Assembly (NCBI RefSeq): GCF_000485595.1
Contig: NW_014578686.1
Coordinates: 19,131 to 46,314 of the forward strand
DNA length: 27,184 bases
DNA from: Priapulus caudatus
Lineage: Eukaryota; Priapulida; Priapulimorpha; Priapulimorphida; Priapulidae
Direction: 5' to 3'
Position numbers and translations under genes: made by a program. Positions 1-10,290 of the stretch are shown here, one piece after another (the stretch's first letter is position 1; each line of letters begins with the position of its first letter). Below the pieces are notes generated by a model. The model saw nothing but the letters and a program-made list of their open reading frames with translations, was not told where the DNA came from and ran no database searches.

Positions 1-60
1 AAGATAGGACATCTGATCAATAATACTGCAAAGAATCGTCAAAATAAAACGGGGAAAATG

Positions 61-1858
61 TATATATATATAAGACATAGTGTTTGAATAACGTTAAACT
101 ATACTATAAATGTCAAGTTAGACGTGTGTTATACCGACTATTGTTCTAGTGTTTAAATCGTATTTAAAGAGAGATTCCCTCAACTTTCAAGCAAAAAACA
201 TAATATCAGGCAAAAATGAATTAATTTAAATTGCACGCTTTCACTTGCCTATATATGTGTGATAGGTGAAAAAAAATTGCTCTGGAATATGTTCATTCAA
301 AGCTTTTAGACTACAAAGTAAAACGTTCGGGTCGAATGTTTCAAAGGCGTTTACCGTTACCGCTAGGTGGCGATTGTTCCGCTCCGCACACTTGCCGTGT
401 TATGTATGTATGAACCATGCTATGTAAAATTATGTTATGAACTTATGACCCAATGGTTTTTCTGGTCACGTACATGGCTATAGCTTATAGGGAAAGGGCA
501 ACGTTTTTGTTGCTGGGAGATTATAGTAATCTGAGCGAGTTAACGAGTGAGTGAGTCGAGAGTTCTGTCAGGTCGCTGTTAGTTCGGATTACGTTTTGTT
601 GGGTTTTTAGCACGTACTATCTCGAAAACGGTTACGGTAAAAATTAATAACATAAACAGTCGTGGTGCCTCTCTGTCTAGACTACCAAGTTTGATTTCAT
701 AAAATGATTTATATTAAAAATTATGATATCTGAAAGTGATTACATTGACTCGATTGAAATGATGGTTGCTCAAATATAAACAATATGGCGCCTACGGAAC
801 CGCGGCGAAAAGCGTTTTTCGAGTTGTTTCTTCGATGAGTAAATATAGGCTTGATAGATATTTTTGTTTTATTTTCAAAGCTAACGTTCAGTTAAAGTGT
901 AGTGAGTTATTTACTGACGTTTTTTACAGTGGTTTGTTGTACAAATTTACGTGGAAAGTTCGAGGAAATCTCCCTTTACGTTTTACATTATTCTTATAGC
1001 TAACGCCGGGGGATGTGAAATTTACCTAGGTGAAATTTATTACCGTGAAATTTATTTATGTATTTTATTATACGCGTGTTACCGTGTTAATATTAACTAG
1101 AATTCTCCGTGCTATGTATTCCGTGCTAAGATCTCCCCTTATTGAATGGTTCACATTGCATGTATTTTTTCCAGACTCCATAGATATGCCTACTGCCAAA
1201 ATTAGCTATACGTTTATTTTTTATTTTTTTATTGCGAAATCGTTTATTATTGACAACTTTTATTGTCATGTTTAGATTATCTGTGATATTCGTGTTTTCT
1301 TAATGTCGTAATCTATCACTGTTATAGTGCTAACATTACATGTAGTAATGCTCGTGTTTTTGCGTTTGGAAATCTCCCATTATTACAGTAGTACTTAAAT
1401 TGTCTCTCATTTTTGTGATGAAATCTAACAATACTGTAGTTTAATTTTCAGCGTATAAACCTTGTGCTTTGCTGTGTGTTGAAATCAGAAAAAAATTCTA
1501 ATGCGTAATTATAATTACAAAGCGTCTTAAAACTGTGTAGTGTATTGGAATCTATGTGGGAAATATGGATTGCGGAAACTATACAAGTGTCCCACAAATG
1601 TCCTACATGTACCTGCCAGCATTCTTTGAGGAAACGCTCCCCCTGTAAATGAGCCTTGTAACAACAACCCCTTACGGCATCAGGATAGACGACAGTAATA
1701 ATAAACTCGGCGAATTGTAATTAAAAATATTGTAAAAATAAACTTTCTTTGAACCGGATTGTAATAAAACGCTTCACGATTTTTCCAGCGTCATTATTAT
1801 CTGCTATGTAATGTCGAGTAATGAGTACGATACGCTTTCTCTATTAAGATATAATTAT
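61..1858 (+). repeat. Dispersed repeat A/B, copy A (~1.8 kb)
   Basis: This segment matches 3450-5206 almost base for base in the same orientation. The offset drifts from 3384 at the left end to 3351 at the right end because of small indels. Homology starts in a TA run (about 61-72) and stops just after the motif ctctattaagat near 1850; the flanks on both sides differ from those of the other copy. It is AT-rich. A 70-80 codon open frame at 766-999 is only partly kept in the other copy, and indels break it, so I do not call it coding. There are no terminal inverted repeats, no TG...CA ends and no visible target duplication, so the class is unknown. It could be a non-autonomous mobile element or one half of a segmental duplication. 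Confidence 0.9.
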
Positions 1859-2210
1859 TCTGTATTAAAAAAGATTTTTCTGGGCCGTCACCTAAGCATT
1901 ATTCGCGTGGTTACGTCTGATATGTGGCTGATTGTAAGACAATCTATTCTTACCAACGTACATTCATTATTACTACAACATTATTATTTTTCCATCGTCT
2001 ACTATTCATTATTTGATATAGCAACAAATACAAACTAAACACAATAAACGACTGTCGGTAGATCGTGGGTCCGTTCACAATTTATAATTTATTTTTGCAG
2101 AACAATACGCGGAGTTTTCGGTTCCATGGCAACTAAAGCAGATTGTCGTGCGCTTGCGCGGGCCACACGTATCATTGGTATGCATTCAGCATCAACCCTC
2201 TACATATAAA
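1859..2210. other. Unique AT-rich stretch between copy A and the first CAC array
   Basis: I see no gene here. A 75-codon open frame at 1811-2038 begins inside repeat A and shows no recognisable domain. An acceptor-like tttatttttgcag occurs near 2088-2100, and a TATA-like acatataaaac lies immediately before the array near 2201-2212. Neither is supported by a neighbouring exon. Confidence 0.5.
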
Positions 2211-2491
2211 ACGCACACGCACACGCACACGCACACGTACACACAGTGACACACTCAGACGCATACGCACACACGGTGACACACAAACACGCACACGCAC
2301 ACGCACACGCACACGCACTCGCACACACAGTGCCACACTGACACGCACACACAAGGACACACAAACACGCACGCGCGCACACGCACGCACGCACGCACAC
2401 ACACAGACGCACGCACACGCACACGCACTCACACACACAGTGACACACTCACACGGGCGCACGCACGCACGCACGCACGCACACACACACG
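2211..2491. repeat. CAC/CACG microsatellite array 1
   Basis: About 280 bases of interrupted ACGCAC/ACAC repeats with recurring short spacers such as agtgacac. It is read through as Thr/His/Arg or Cys/Val polypeptides in several frames, which is an artefact of the repeat. It runs directly into block C at 2491, as a CAC array also does before block C at 12838 and at 11898. Confidence 0.95.
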
Positions 2492-3262
2492 CAGTTATAA
2501 AATAGTAGTTACCTGTGGCAAAATGATCAGAACAAATAGTGGAGAATTTTGACGGACTCCAGTGCGTACCATTTACATTTACTCATTTACATTTAAGTGC
2601 CAGTCAGCCACTTATGACTTATCACGCCTCTCTGGACTCTTATGTCATTTTGGCAGCTCCAAAAATTGTTGGGTAATGTGCGCGCGTCCTATAGCCGTCA
2701 AAAACGGAATTTAAACGTTTTCCGTCGAGACACGCCCACGGCAACTGCCAATCACCGACACGTGCTCGCCACGCCGTGCGTGTACGTGATAGGCCAGCTC
2801 TGTTGCTGTTCTTTACCCGTACTCTAAACCGGTCAGGCCGGGCCGTCTACATAGTACACGTTTGAAACATAGTCTACGGATCGAAGCCATTCTACATGAA
2901 TTCACATAAAGGTTTCCACACGGGATTCACATGTGTTTCTACAGGATTCAAATACGATCGAAGCCATTCTGCACGATTCACATACAAGTTTCGACACGGG
3001 ATTCACTGCGGGCCTGACAACACGACGGCAGTCGACGTATATAACCACCGCCCGGGGTTGACTCACTCCCCCCCATCTTGTCTCGCTCCCCCGTGTACGT
3101 GTCCTGCGCCGGTCGCTCATCATATCATGCATTTTGGAACCATTCTACGATGATCAATCATGTCACGACTGTGTGCTGATGAAGTCGCTCGCATTCGCCT
3201 GTATACAAGGTAAACGTATTGACCATATAATCTGCTATATATTATATAATGACCAGGGTCCC
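2491..3262 (+). repeat. Block C, copy 1
   Basis: This non-coding block is homologous to 12838-13736 in the same orientation. Shared landmarks in the same order are the starting gttataaaat, the ccatttacatttact stretch, a tatagccgtcaa...acgg segment, tactctaaaccgg, repeated ttcacata...cacggg units, a tataacc segment followed by gttgactc, gtgtgctgatgaagt, and the closing atgaccaggg then tcccacg. The copies differ by many substitutions and indels. Both ends fuse to CAC arrays. A TATA-like gtatataacc near 3038 could suggest an LTR-type promoter, but no LTR termini are visible. Confidence 0.85.
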
Positions 3263-3303
3263 ACGCCCACACGCCCACGCACACGCACACGCACACGCAC
3301 ACA
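3262..3303. repeat. CACACG microsatellite array 2
   Basis: A short array of cgcaca repeats that starts directly after the last bases of block C. The same junction (tcccacg into ccacacgccca) occurs at 13730-13750. Confidence 0.9.
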
Positions 3304-3449
3304 ATACACCGTGTACACACTGCAAATCTTTAGCGCGAGCCTGGCGCGCGCTAGTTTAATACCACATCATTCGTAGTCTGTAGGGGGTATTATTTTATTA
3401 TCTACATGGGTGTTCGATGTGTTTTTACTTCTAAAATATATACCATAAT
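3304..3449. other. Short spacer before repeat copy B
   Basis: AT-rich sequence without a reading frame, repeat or motif that I can identify. It ends in the TA-rich run that starts repeat copy B. Confidence 0.5.
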
Positions 3450-5206
3450 ATATATAAGACATAGTGTTTGAATAACGTTAAACTATACTATAAATGTCAA
3501 GTTAGACGTGTGTTATACCGGCTATTGTTCTAGTGTTTAAATCGTATTTAAAGAGATTCTCTCAAATTTCAAGCGGAAAACTTGCCTATATACGTGTGAT
3601 AGGTGAAAAAAGTGCTCAGGAATATGTTCATTCAAAGCTTTTATACTACAAAGTGAAACGTTCAGGTCGAATGTTTCAAACGCGTTTACCGTTACCGCTA
3701 TGCGACGATTGTTCCGATTCGCACACTTGTCGTGTTATGTATGTATGAACCATGCTATGTAAAATAATGTTATGACCCAATGGTTTTTCTGGTCACGTAC
3801 ATGGCTATAGCTTATAGAGAAAGGGCAACGTTTTTGTTGCTGTGAGATTATAGTAATCTGAGCGAGTTAACGAGTGAGTGAGTCGAGAGTTCTGTCAGGT
3901 TGCTGTTAGTTCGGATTACGTTTTGTTGGGTTTTTAGCACGTTCTATTTCGAAAACGGTTACGGTAAAAATGCTGAAATTAATAACATAAACAGTCGCGA
4001 TGCCTCTTTGTCTAGACTACAAAGTTTGATTTCATAAAATAATTTATATTAAAAGTTATGATATCTGAAAGTGGCTACATTGACTCGATTAAAATGATGG
4101 TTGCTCAAATATAAACAATATGGCGCCTACGGAACCGCGGCAAAAAGCGTTTTTCGATTTGTTTCTTTGATGAGCAAATATAAGCTTGATAGATGTTTTT
4201 ATAGTTTTATTTTCAAAGCTAACGTTCAGTTAAAGTGTAGTGAGTTATTTACTGACGTTTTTACAGTGGTTTGTTACACAAATTTACGTGGAAAGTTCGA
4301 GGAAATCTCCCTTTACGTTTTACAAGATTCTTATGGCTAACGCCGGGGGAAGCGAAATTTACCTAGGTAAAATTTATTACCCTGAAATTTATTTAGGTAT
4401 TTTATTATACGCGTGTTACCGTGTTAATATTCACTAGAATTCTCCGTGCTATGTATTCCGTGCTAAGATCTCTCCTTATTGAATGGTTCACATTGCCTGT
4501 ATTTTTTCGAGACTCCATACCCATGCCTACTACCAAAATCGCCATACGTTTATTTTTTATTGTGAAACAGTTCATTATTGACAACTCTCATTGTAATGTT
4601 TAGATTATCTGTGATATTCGTGTTTTCTTAATATCGTAATCTATCACTGTTATAGTGCTAACATTACATGTAGGTAATGCTCGTGTTTTTGCGTTTGGAA
4701 ATCTCTCATTATTACAGCAGTACTTAAATTGTCTATAATTTTCGTGATGAAATCTAACAATACTGTAGTTTAATTTTCAGCGTATAAATCTCGTGCTTTG
4801 CTGTGTGTTGAAATCAGAAAATAATTATAATGCGTAATTATAATTACAAAGCGTCTTAAAACTGTGTAGTGTAATGGAATCTATGTGGAAAATATGGATT
4901 GCGGAAACTATACAAGTGTCCCACAAATGTCCTACACGTGTCATACAAATGCCCTACATGTACCTACCAGCATTTCTTGAGGAAACGCTTTCCCTGTAAA
5001 TAAGCCTTGTAACAACAAGCCCTTGCGGCATCAGGATAGACGACAGTAAAAATAAACTCGACGGTTTGCAATTAAAAATATTGTACAAATAAACATTCTT
5101 TTGAACCAGATTGTCATGGAACGCTTCATCATTTTCCAGCGTCATTATTATCTGCTATGTAATGTCGAGTACTGAGTACGATAGGCTTTCTCTATTAAGA
5201 TTTATT
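3450..5206 (+). repeat. Dispersed repeat A/B, copy B (~1.76 kb)
   Basis: Direct-orientation copy of 61-1858, closely similar by eye, with scattered substitutions and small indels. One distinctive difference is near 4918-4965: a short motif beginning acaaatg and ending with a tacatg/tacacgtg word is present twice here but only once in copy A (near 1597-1612). The open frame at 4101-4340 corresponds to 766-999 in copy A but diverges after an indel, which argues against a conserved protein. Homology stops near 5206, after which the sequence is unrelated to copy A's flank. Confidence 0.9.
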
Positions 5207-5456
5207 CTTTATTAAAGGGATTCTGACATCTATAGCGTATTTAGCCTATTATATGACATTGTAATTACTTTAAATATGTTTCCTGACATTTTTAGAACAT
5301 ATGATCAAACCTGCTTTTGATTATGTCTATGGTTGATCTTGGACTACGCCAACTGTTGTACAGGCCGACATAATTATCCAGCAATGCCTTGCGTGTTTGT
5401 TGAGTGGCGCGTGCTCACTTGTTTTACACATTGGATATGGCCAAACTACGTGTTGA

Positions 5457-5826
5457 CTACAGTCTTCTGTCAGTTCTGAATCGGACAGTAACCCCGAGGA
5501 ATTTCAATATCTGACTAAATCTTCCACCAATTTTGCACCGTACTGTTTTGAGCCCGAGTGGAAAGATGGGGAGGAACGGGTAGCAGACAGTGTTGGCGAT
5601 TCGCCTCAAGTTCAACACCGTGTCACCGGAACAGCTGACGATTGGTGCAGCTGCGGTTTGTGCAAAAGGATGTTATCGAACAGAGTGTCTTTGTTGTCAA
5701 GAAATGACATCAGTCAGTGAACACCTTCAGCCTCGTATGTTTCAGTTTTTCAATTTAGAATTTTTGATGGTAGACAAGCCTGCTGAGTGTAATGTTCTTA
5801 TTCTTTGTGATGATATCAAACCATAA
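5457..5826 (+). pseudogene. P2X7 C-terminal (P2RX7_C)-like cysteine-rich domain fragment, frameshifted
   Basis: The frame opening after a stop at 5454 encodes an acidic Ser/Glu/Asp-rich stretch (SSESDSNPEEF, from 5472), then YCFEPEW and DDWCSCGLCKRM (5637-5672). The next motif, TECLCCQEM (5680-5706), lies one base out of frame and runs to a stop at 5824-5826. Order and spacing (WCxCGxCxxM, a short gap, ExxCC-type cysteines, then E) fit the zinc-binding cysteine-rich C-terminal domain of P2X7 and of many stand-alone invertebrate proteins, often in large families. A frameshift between 5661 and 5680 breaks it. No P2X channel transmembrane part is visible, so it is probably a stand-alone family member or a relic. 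A GTATGT donor-like site at 5735 might end an exon. The last 39 bases overlap the gypsy LTR, so the end of the frame may be fortuitous. Confidence 0.7.
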
Positions 5827-5980
5827 TTGAACTCCGAAGATTATAACACATCGTTTCTGTCTTATCATTCTTGCTGCTCCTTTCTTTTCTTATTACCGGA
5901 TGTCCGCTCGCGCATGCGTCACATTGCACACATAGAGTCAGCACCGATACCAAACGTAAACACTAGGGCTGGACATCACA
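5788..5980 (-). repeat. Gypsy 3' LTR (193 bp)
   Basis: On the minus strand it begins TGTGATGTCCAGC directly after a purine-rich run (ttggggaggac, 5981-5991) that fits a polypurine tract, and ends GAACATTACA. It matches 10291-10485, sharing ttcttattaccgg, cacattgcacaca and gtcagcaccg on the plus strand, with clear divergence and small indels, so the element is old. The first 39 plus-strand bases overlap the tail of the P2X7-like frame. Confidence 0.65.
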
Positions 5981-6060
5981 GTCCTCCCCAACTTGAACGG
6001 AATGTCTAGGCCATGACGAAGTCCTTAAATCTCTCCGGAAGCCGACGCTCTCGCTGCGGT

Positions 6061-6581
6061 CTACCTGGTACCAGGTAGCCCTGGAGCGTGCTGGACCACA
6101 GCGTCCGGCGGCGGATCGTCTGGTCCGGGGTATTGTTGCAGACCCAGCTCATCCTCCTCCTCATCAGACGACGTCGGGACGTCTTCTGGACGTGTGGGGG
6201 AGCGTTTGAATCGGGACGAGTTTCTGGTTACTGTCTTTTCATGACATTCTGCTGTTACCATAAATTCGTTTCTCTTCGTCACAACGACGAGTTTCGGATC
6301 AAACGGGGGTCAGACTTCCTCATTCCCTCTCTCTTCATGAGCACAGGTTCACAAATTTTTATACGAGATTCTCTGGCGTATGCCTTGCGATCCGCGTACA
6401 CTTTTATCCTTGCTTTGGACTCGCTGTCCTTCTGGCGGACGTCGTGCTGCGGTTGCTCGTACGCGATCCGGGGAAGGGTTGTTTTGATGACCCTCCCGAA
6501 CATCAGCGTAGCTGTAGGTATGCCAGTGCTGCTGTGAGGAGTTGCTCGATAGTTAAGCAGAAAGCTGTGCAGCTCCTGGTT
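6061..6581 (-). pseudogene. Gypsy integrase C-terminal region (broken)
   Basis: In frame with the catalytic core but after a TAG at 6582-6584, this part reads NYRATPHSSTGIP then LMFGR, the usual end of the gypsy integrase core and start of its C-terminal domain. A basic stretch follows. Near 6308 the frame changes, after which a short beta-rich segment (EFMVTAE) is followed by TVTRNSSRFKR and an acidic tail (DEEEDELG) ending at a stop at 6058-6060. The C-terminal domain normally helps integrase bind DNA. I see no chromodomain. Confidence 0.75.
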
Positions 6582-7050
6582 CTAGCTTTTCCCTTCCGCT
6601 ATGGCAGCTTTAATGGACTTCTTCACCGTCTTCATAAAGCGTTCTGCCTCGGCGTTTGCGAGCGGCCACAGGGGAGTAATATTACGATGCTTGACGCCTT
6701 TGTGCCGTGCGTAGTCAGAGAATGCGCTGCTGTTGAAGGGGGATCCGTTATCCGACTTGACCACATCGGGTACACCGAATTCTCCAATGATCTTGTCAAT
6801 GACAGGTATGACAGTATTTGCTGTAAGAGAGGACACTGGTTCCATGACGACGTAGCGTAAGAAGTCGTTGGAGATTACCATAAAGTGCGTACCCATGCCA
6901 GGTACCTGTCAAAAATCAGTGTTTATTTCTGACCATGGACGTTCAGGCAGTGCTGACATTTTTAGGGGTTCCCGTGTTTGGGTGGGCGTCGCTACCTGGC
7001 ACGCCATGCAACTACGAATCATTTCCTCTACTCGATGGTCTATACCGCTG
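6582..7050 (-). pseudogene. Gypsy integrase catalytic core (interrupted by a TGA)
   Basis: The segment starts in the zinc-binding domain with WFSGID and the CC pair of HHCC (SCMACQ). The RNase H-like core has its first catalytic Asp in EINTDF, just before an in-frame TGA at 6909-6911. The second catalytic Asp is in KSDNGSPF and the catalytic Glu in NAEAERFMKTVKK. The core cuts and joins element cDNA to target DNA. All three acidic residues survive but the frame is not continuous. The frame shifts near 7050 relative to the HH half of the zinc finger. Confidence 0.85.
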
Positions 7051-7455
7051 AACCACGTTCTCACGTATGAGCGCCTTTGTCTTGACCATGCCTTGATGAC
7101 CAACGTGTGCCAGCTCGACAGCGCGTTGTTGCAGTTTATGTGGTACAACAATCCGTGTGACACGTAGAATCAAGTTGCCGGATTCGGTCACGGATAGTTC
7201 CCCTCAAACTTTGTGAATTCGATCGAATGATGCCGTGTTAACACCGGGTCGTTGTTTCGCGATCTCCCATTTGCCAAAACGGATGGCGTGAATGACAGCT
7301 TGCAGGGTCGCATCGCGTTCGGTGCAGTTGTGGAGTTCAGTCAGGGTCATTGCTTTGGGTGCAGAAGTAGCAGCGATGTGGTTGATGTACTCCTCCATAA
7401 CCCTATCCTTTCTCCTAGAGCACTCAGTGACGCTAGGTGTGTGTCTTGTCTGACT
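7050..7455 (-). pseudogene. RNase H-integrase linker and integrase HH motif
   Basis: After the frame change near 7455 the minus strand reads a linker containing MEEYINHIAA (from 7398) and RDATLQAVIHAI, similar in position to the segment joining RNase H to integrase in gypsy polyproteins. A TGA at 7204-7206 interrupts it. The same frame resumes and carries the histidine pair of the HHCC zinc finger (AHVGHQGMVK, about 7085-7112). The zinc finger helps integrase multimerise and bind LTR ends. Confidence 0.75.
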
Positions 7456-8160
7456 TGAAGTAATCTGCTGGATTGTTCTTTCCGCTTCGATACTTCAGCT
7501 CGATCTCGTACGGCTGGAGTCTGAGTGTCCAACGTTCGATGCATGCTGGAGGCTTTGACCGCGGATTATTGTACAGCGGCACCAGTGGTTTGTGGTCGGT
7601 GTATATGGTTACTGGACTTCCCATCACATAGATGTGAATGTGTTCACAGGCCCACACCACAGCCAGGGCTTTGCGCTCTGTTTGGCTGTAACGCTGTTCA
7701 ACTGGTGTGAGCGCTCTGCTGGCATACTGTACAGTGTGACGCGTGCCGTTTTTCCCTGCCTGCATCAGAATAGCGCAGATACCTACAGGACTGGCATCAA
7801 CGTGCAGTTCAGTTGCCAATGAGGGATCGAAGTACCGCAGTACTGGCGCTTGTGTCAGTGCGGTCATCAGCGCGTTGAAGGCTGCTTGATGCTTCGCCAA
7901 CCATTGCCACGGGATGTCTTTCTTGGTCAGTTCTCGGAGGTCGTGCGTGATTGTTGCGTAGTCGTGGACAAATCTGGACCCGCAGTAGTTTGACATTCCG
8001 AGGATACTACGGATCTCGGACGCAGACTTTGGCGGTTCCATCTCCAGAATTGCTTGGATTTTCGATGTATCAGCGGCAAGACCTGCTTTCGAGAAGATGT
8101 GACCGAAGAATTCAAGTGATGTTTTGTTGAACTCGCACTTCTTCTTGGAGAGAGTGAGCC
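7455..8160 (-). pseudogene. Gypsy reverse transcriptase thumb and RNase H
   Basis: This frame covers the end of the reverse transcriptase and the connection (MEPPKSASEIRSILGM at 8041, FDPSLATELHVDASPVG). The RNase H domain has candidate acidic residues in HVDAS, ERKALAVVWACE and TIYTDHKPL, and ends with IELKYRSGKNNPADY. RNase H would degrade the RNA strand of the RNA/DNA hybrid. The domain looks complete and free of stops within this segment, but it is out of frame with the palm (break near 8160) and with the integrase linker (break near 7455). Confidence 0.88.
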
Positions 8161-8975
8161 CTTTTCCCTCAGACGTTGGAATGCAGCTCGGAGATTCTCG
8201 TCGTGTGCCGTTTGGTCAGTTCCGAAAACGAGTATGTCATCGCTCAGATTGATGACACCATTGAGACCGGCTAGGGCTTGTCTGATGGCTTCTTGAAAAA
8301 CCTCGGCAGCGCTACAGATGCCGAACTTCAACCTGGTGAATTGCCTCAGGCCGACGTGTGTGGCGAACGTTGTAATGTACCGTGATGCCTCGTCGAGTTC
8401 TAGCTGGTTATAGCCTTGATTTAGGTCTAGCTTAGAAAACACTGTCGCACCGTTGAGGTCGTTCACAAGCTCGTTGATTGTAGGCGTTGAGTGGCGTTCC
8501 CTCTTTATTGCTGTGTTCGCACATCGCATGTCGATGCACACCCGGAGCTGTCCGTTTTTCTTCGGGACACAGACCACTGGAGAGACCCACGGTGTCGGGC
8601 CGGTATGTGGTTGAAGTACTCCGAGGTCTTCATCTGCTTGAAGTTGAGCTTCAAGGTCTTTGCGCACGTGAAATGGAACGCGTCGATGTGTCTGTGCTAC
8701 AGGTTGGACGGTTTCATCAATGTGTAGGTGCACGTTATAGTCCTTCAGCTTACCCAGACCAGTGAACAGGTCGCTATATTCACTCACCAGTTGTTCTGCG
8801 TTGCGTCTCCCAATGGCGTTCACCAGTGTGATAAGCTTGAGTTGACGTGATGTCTGCCAACTGAGAAGTGAGGCGCTTCCGTTGCGTACTACGGTGAGTG
8901 TTGCATCACATGACCTGTTCTTGTATGTCAGGCACGATGTGAACTCTCCAAGCGTTTGCAGTGGTGTCGTCTCGC
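8161..8975 (-). pseudogene. Gypsy reverse transcriptase fingers and palm
   Basis: This frame is open from the break near 8976. It contains an N-terminal segment (FTGLGKLKDYNVHLHID), then the reverse transcriptase motifs in order: WVSPVVCVPKKNG, LRVCIDMRCANTAI, FSKLDLNQGY (first catalytic Asp near 8426), FTRLKFGICSA and INLSDDILVFG (catalytic Asp pair near 8236-8241). LSDD replaces the retroviral YxDD box; SDD forms are common in this gypsy group, so I do not count it as damage. The annotated start codon is not meaningful, because the protein would be cut from a polyprotein. Confidence 0.9.
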
Positions 8976-9595
8976 CATACGCGTATCCTTGCTGAAGAAC
9001 GTTGTAGCGGCGGCGGACTTTGCATGGAGCGGTAGTGTTCCTCAGAGAGCAGGTTGACGCTTGCTCCCGAGTCAGCCATCATGGTGATGTGGTTGTTGCC
9101 AATGTTGATGTCAAAATGTGGTGAGGCGGCTTGACCTTCTATGTTCACCTTGTAGGTGTACTCGGCGTCTTCTACCTCCTCTATTTGGTGCACTCTTGAC
9201 GTTGACAAACATACAGCAGCAAAATGGTTTTGCTTCCCACAATTTCTACAGGCTTGACCCCATGCCGGACATTTCTTGAATCCACCTTGGTGTGGCCACT
9301 GACCTCCACAGTTCCGGCACTTCTTAGTGGTGCTGTTTGGAGCTGGTTTTGGATGGCGAGTGGTGAAATTCCCGGCAGGCTGTTTATGGACATGCTGTTT
9401 TGACTTTGATGCGAACGTTGGTTTGTTCCGGCTTAGGAGATTAACCCCTTGACTCTTGATCGCCTTGGAGTGTGCATGTGTCACTTCAAGGTTTCGGGCG
9501 TATTGCAATAGCTGGTCTAATGTTACGTCCGGATCACTCAGTCCCTTGTCACGCACCTTGTCTAGCCGACAACCCATGATGACCTGTCCCTTAAC
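8976..9595 (-). pseudogene. Gypsy gag nucleocapsid and protease
   Basis: It begins with MGCRLDKVRDKGLSDPDVTL, the end of the gag capsid region, followed by a Lys/Pro-rich linker. Two cysteine clusters follow: CRNCGGQWPHQGGFKKC (C-x2-C-x5-H-x6-C) and the canonical knuckle CRNCGKQNHFAAVC (C-x2-C-x4-H-x4-C), which bind element RNA. The retropepsin active site is ADSGAS, with NLLSEEHYRSM after it. The frame breaks near 8976, so the protease is not joined in frame to the reverse transcriptase. An ORF scan continues to 8906, but that tail is out of frame with the homologous sequence. Confidence 0.88.
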
Positions 9596-9740
9596 CTATG
9601 CATTAGGCTCCGCGAACTGGACAGGTTTTGCACAGTTATTTTGAGGATACAGTAGAAATCTGTTAAATATTGGTGTATCTGGACAGTTTTGAAGAGGTAT
9701 CTTTTGAACTCAGTGTTTGGCTTCCGGTAATTAGCCTAGT
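9596..9740 (-). pseudogene. Gypsy gag capsid C-terminal remnant
   Basis: The minus strand reads KPNTEFKRYLFKT and QYLTDFY near 9735-9650, and then AKPVQFAEPNA, which ends in a TAG at 9596-9598 in frame with the nucleocapsid segment. The pattern resembles the gypsy capsid helices that precede the zinc knuckles. It is at least partly out of frame internally. The capsid N-terminus cannot be recognised further left in the element, where a hairpin repeat intervenes. Confidence 0.5.
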
Positions 9741-9854
9741 AGATGCGGCCAGTTACTCGCCGTAAAGTCTGACTGCACAGCTGTTTGACTTCGATGCTGT
9801 TTTCGATATATGGCACATAGCTTCAAAAATTATTGTTCTCTGTTCGCTTGGTGC

Positions 9855-10030
9855 AAATGCATCCGTGGCGCCGCGCTATTGGATTTGGCGCCAGGATGCA
9901 CAGCTGCAGCACCGATTATATCGTAGACGTTCGCGGGCGTGCGCGCTTGCAGACGAATGCGCGCAACATTCGCGCTCGGCGGTCAGGCTTTCATGGGCTA
10001 TCTTTGCGCATCGCTCTCTAGTATCCGACG
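9855..10030 (+). repeat. Hairpin repeat H, copy 1 (inside the gypsy element)
   Basis: It opens with a near-perfect inverted repeat: tgcatccgtggcgcc (9858-9872) and ggcgccaggatgca (9887-9900), with one extra base in the left arm. A GC-rich body follows (gcgcgcaac, cgcgctcgg). It matches 14940-15095 over the hairpin and body, and the reverse complement of 24205-24390. Copies 1 and 3 share an end reading ctctagtatcc. It lies between the gypsy gag remnant and the 5' LTR, so it probably inserted into the element. Confidence 0.75.
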
Positions 10031-10290
10031 TCTCTCTCTGATTTCCGGATAGGCTCAATAACTGTGATCGAGCTGTCTACGATGGTCGTGATGTCGGAAA
10101 CCGTACGTATGAGCAGTATCTCTTTTGCCCGCGTTAACTATGCACACGTTGAAATGTAATTCAATTATAGCAGCAAATTTCGTACATCGAGACAGTTTTG
10201 CTTCGATCGGCCTTCAAACGGCTGTTACGGAGGCGGTTGTAGTGAATGCTGCCTTTCATATGATTCTTATGATTGTTTGATCCTCGGCAA
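10031..10290. other. Gypsy leader region
   Basis: This stretch lies between the nested hairpin repeat and the 5' LTR, where a primer-binding site and the gag start would be. On the minus strand the bases just after the LTR read ttgccgaggatc, in the usual primer-binding position, but I cannot assign a tRNA. No gag N-terminal reading frame is recognisable. Confidence 0.4.

Noticed and set aside
766-999. Possible small protein kept in repeats A and B (also 4101-4340)
   Set aside because: The frames agree only in part; an indel and several non-silent changes break the correspondence, and there is no domain.
2211-2491. CRISPR-like array
   Set aside because: Repeats are 2-6 bases with no regular spacers; it is a microsatellite.
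3173-3225. Hammerhead-ribozyme-like ctgatga in block C (also near 13628)
   Set aside because: The gaaa box and the three helices expected after it are missing in both copies.
6088-6860. Plus-strand open frames across the integrase region
   Set aside because: They are shadows of the minus-strand gypsy integrase, which carries the recognisable motifs.
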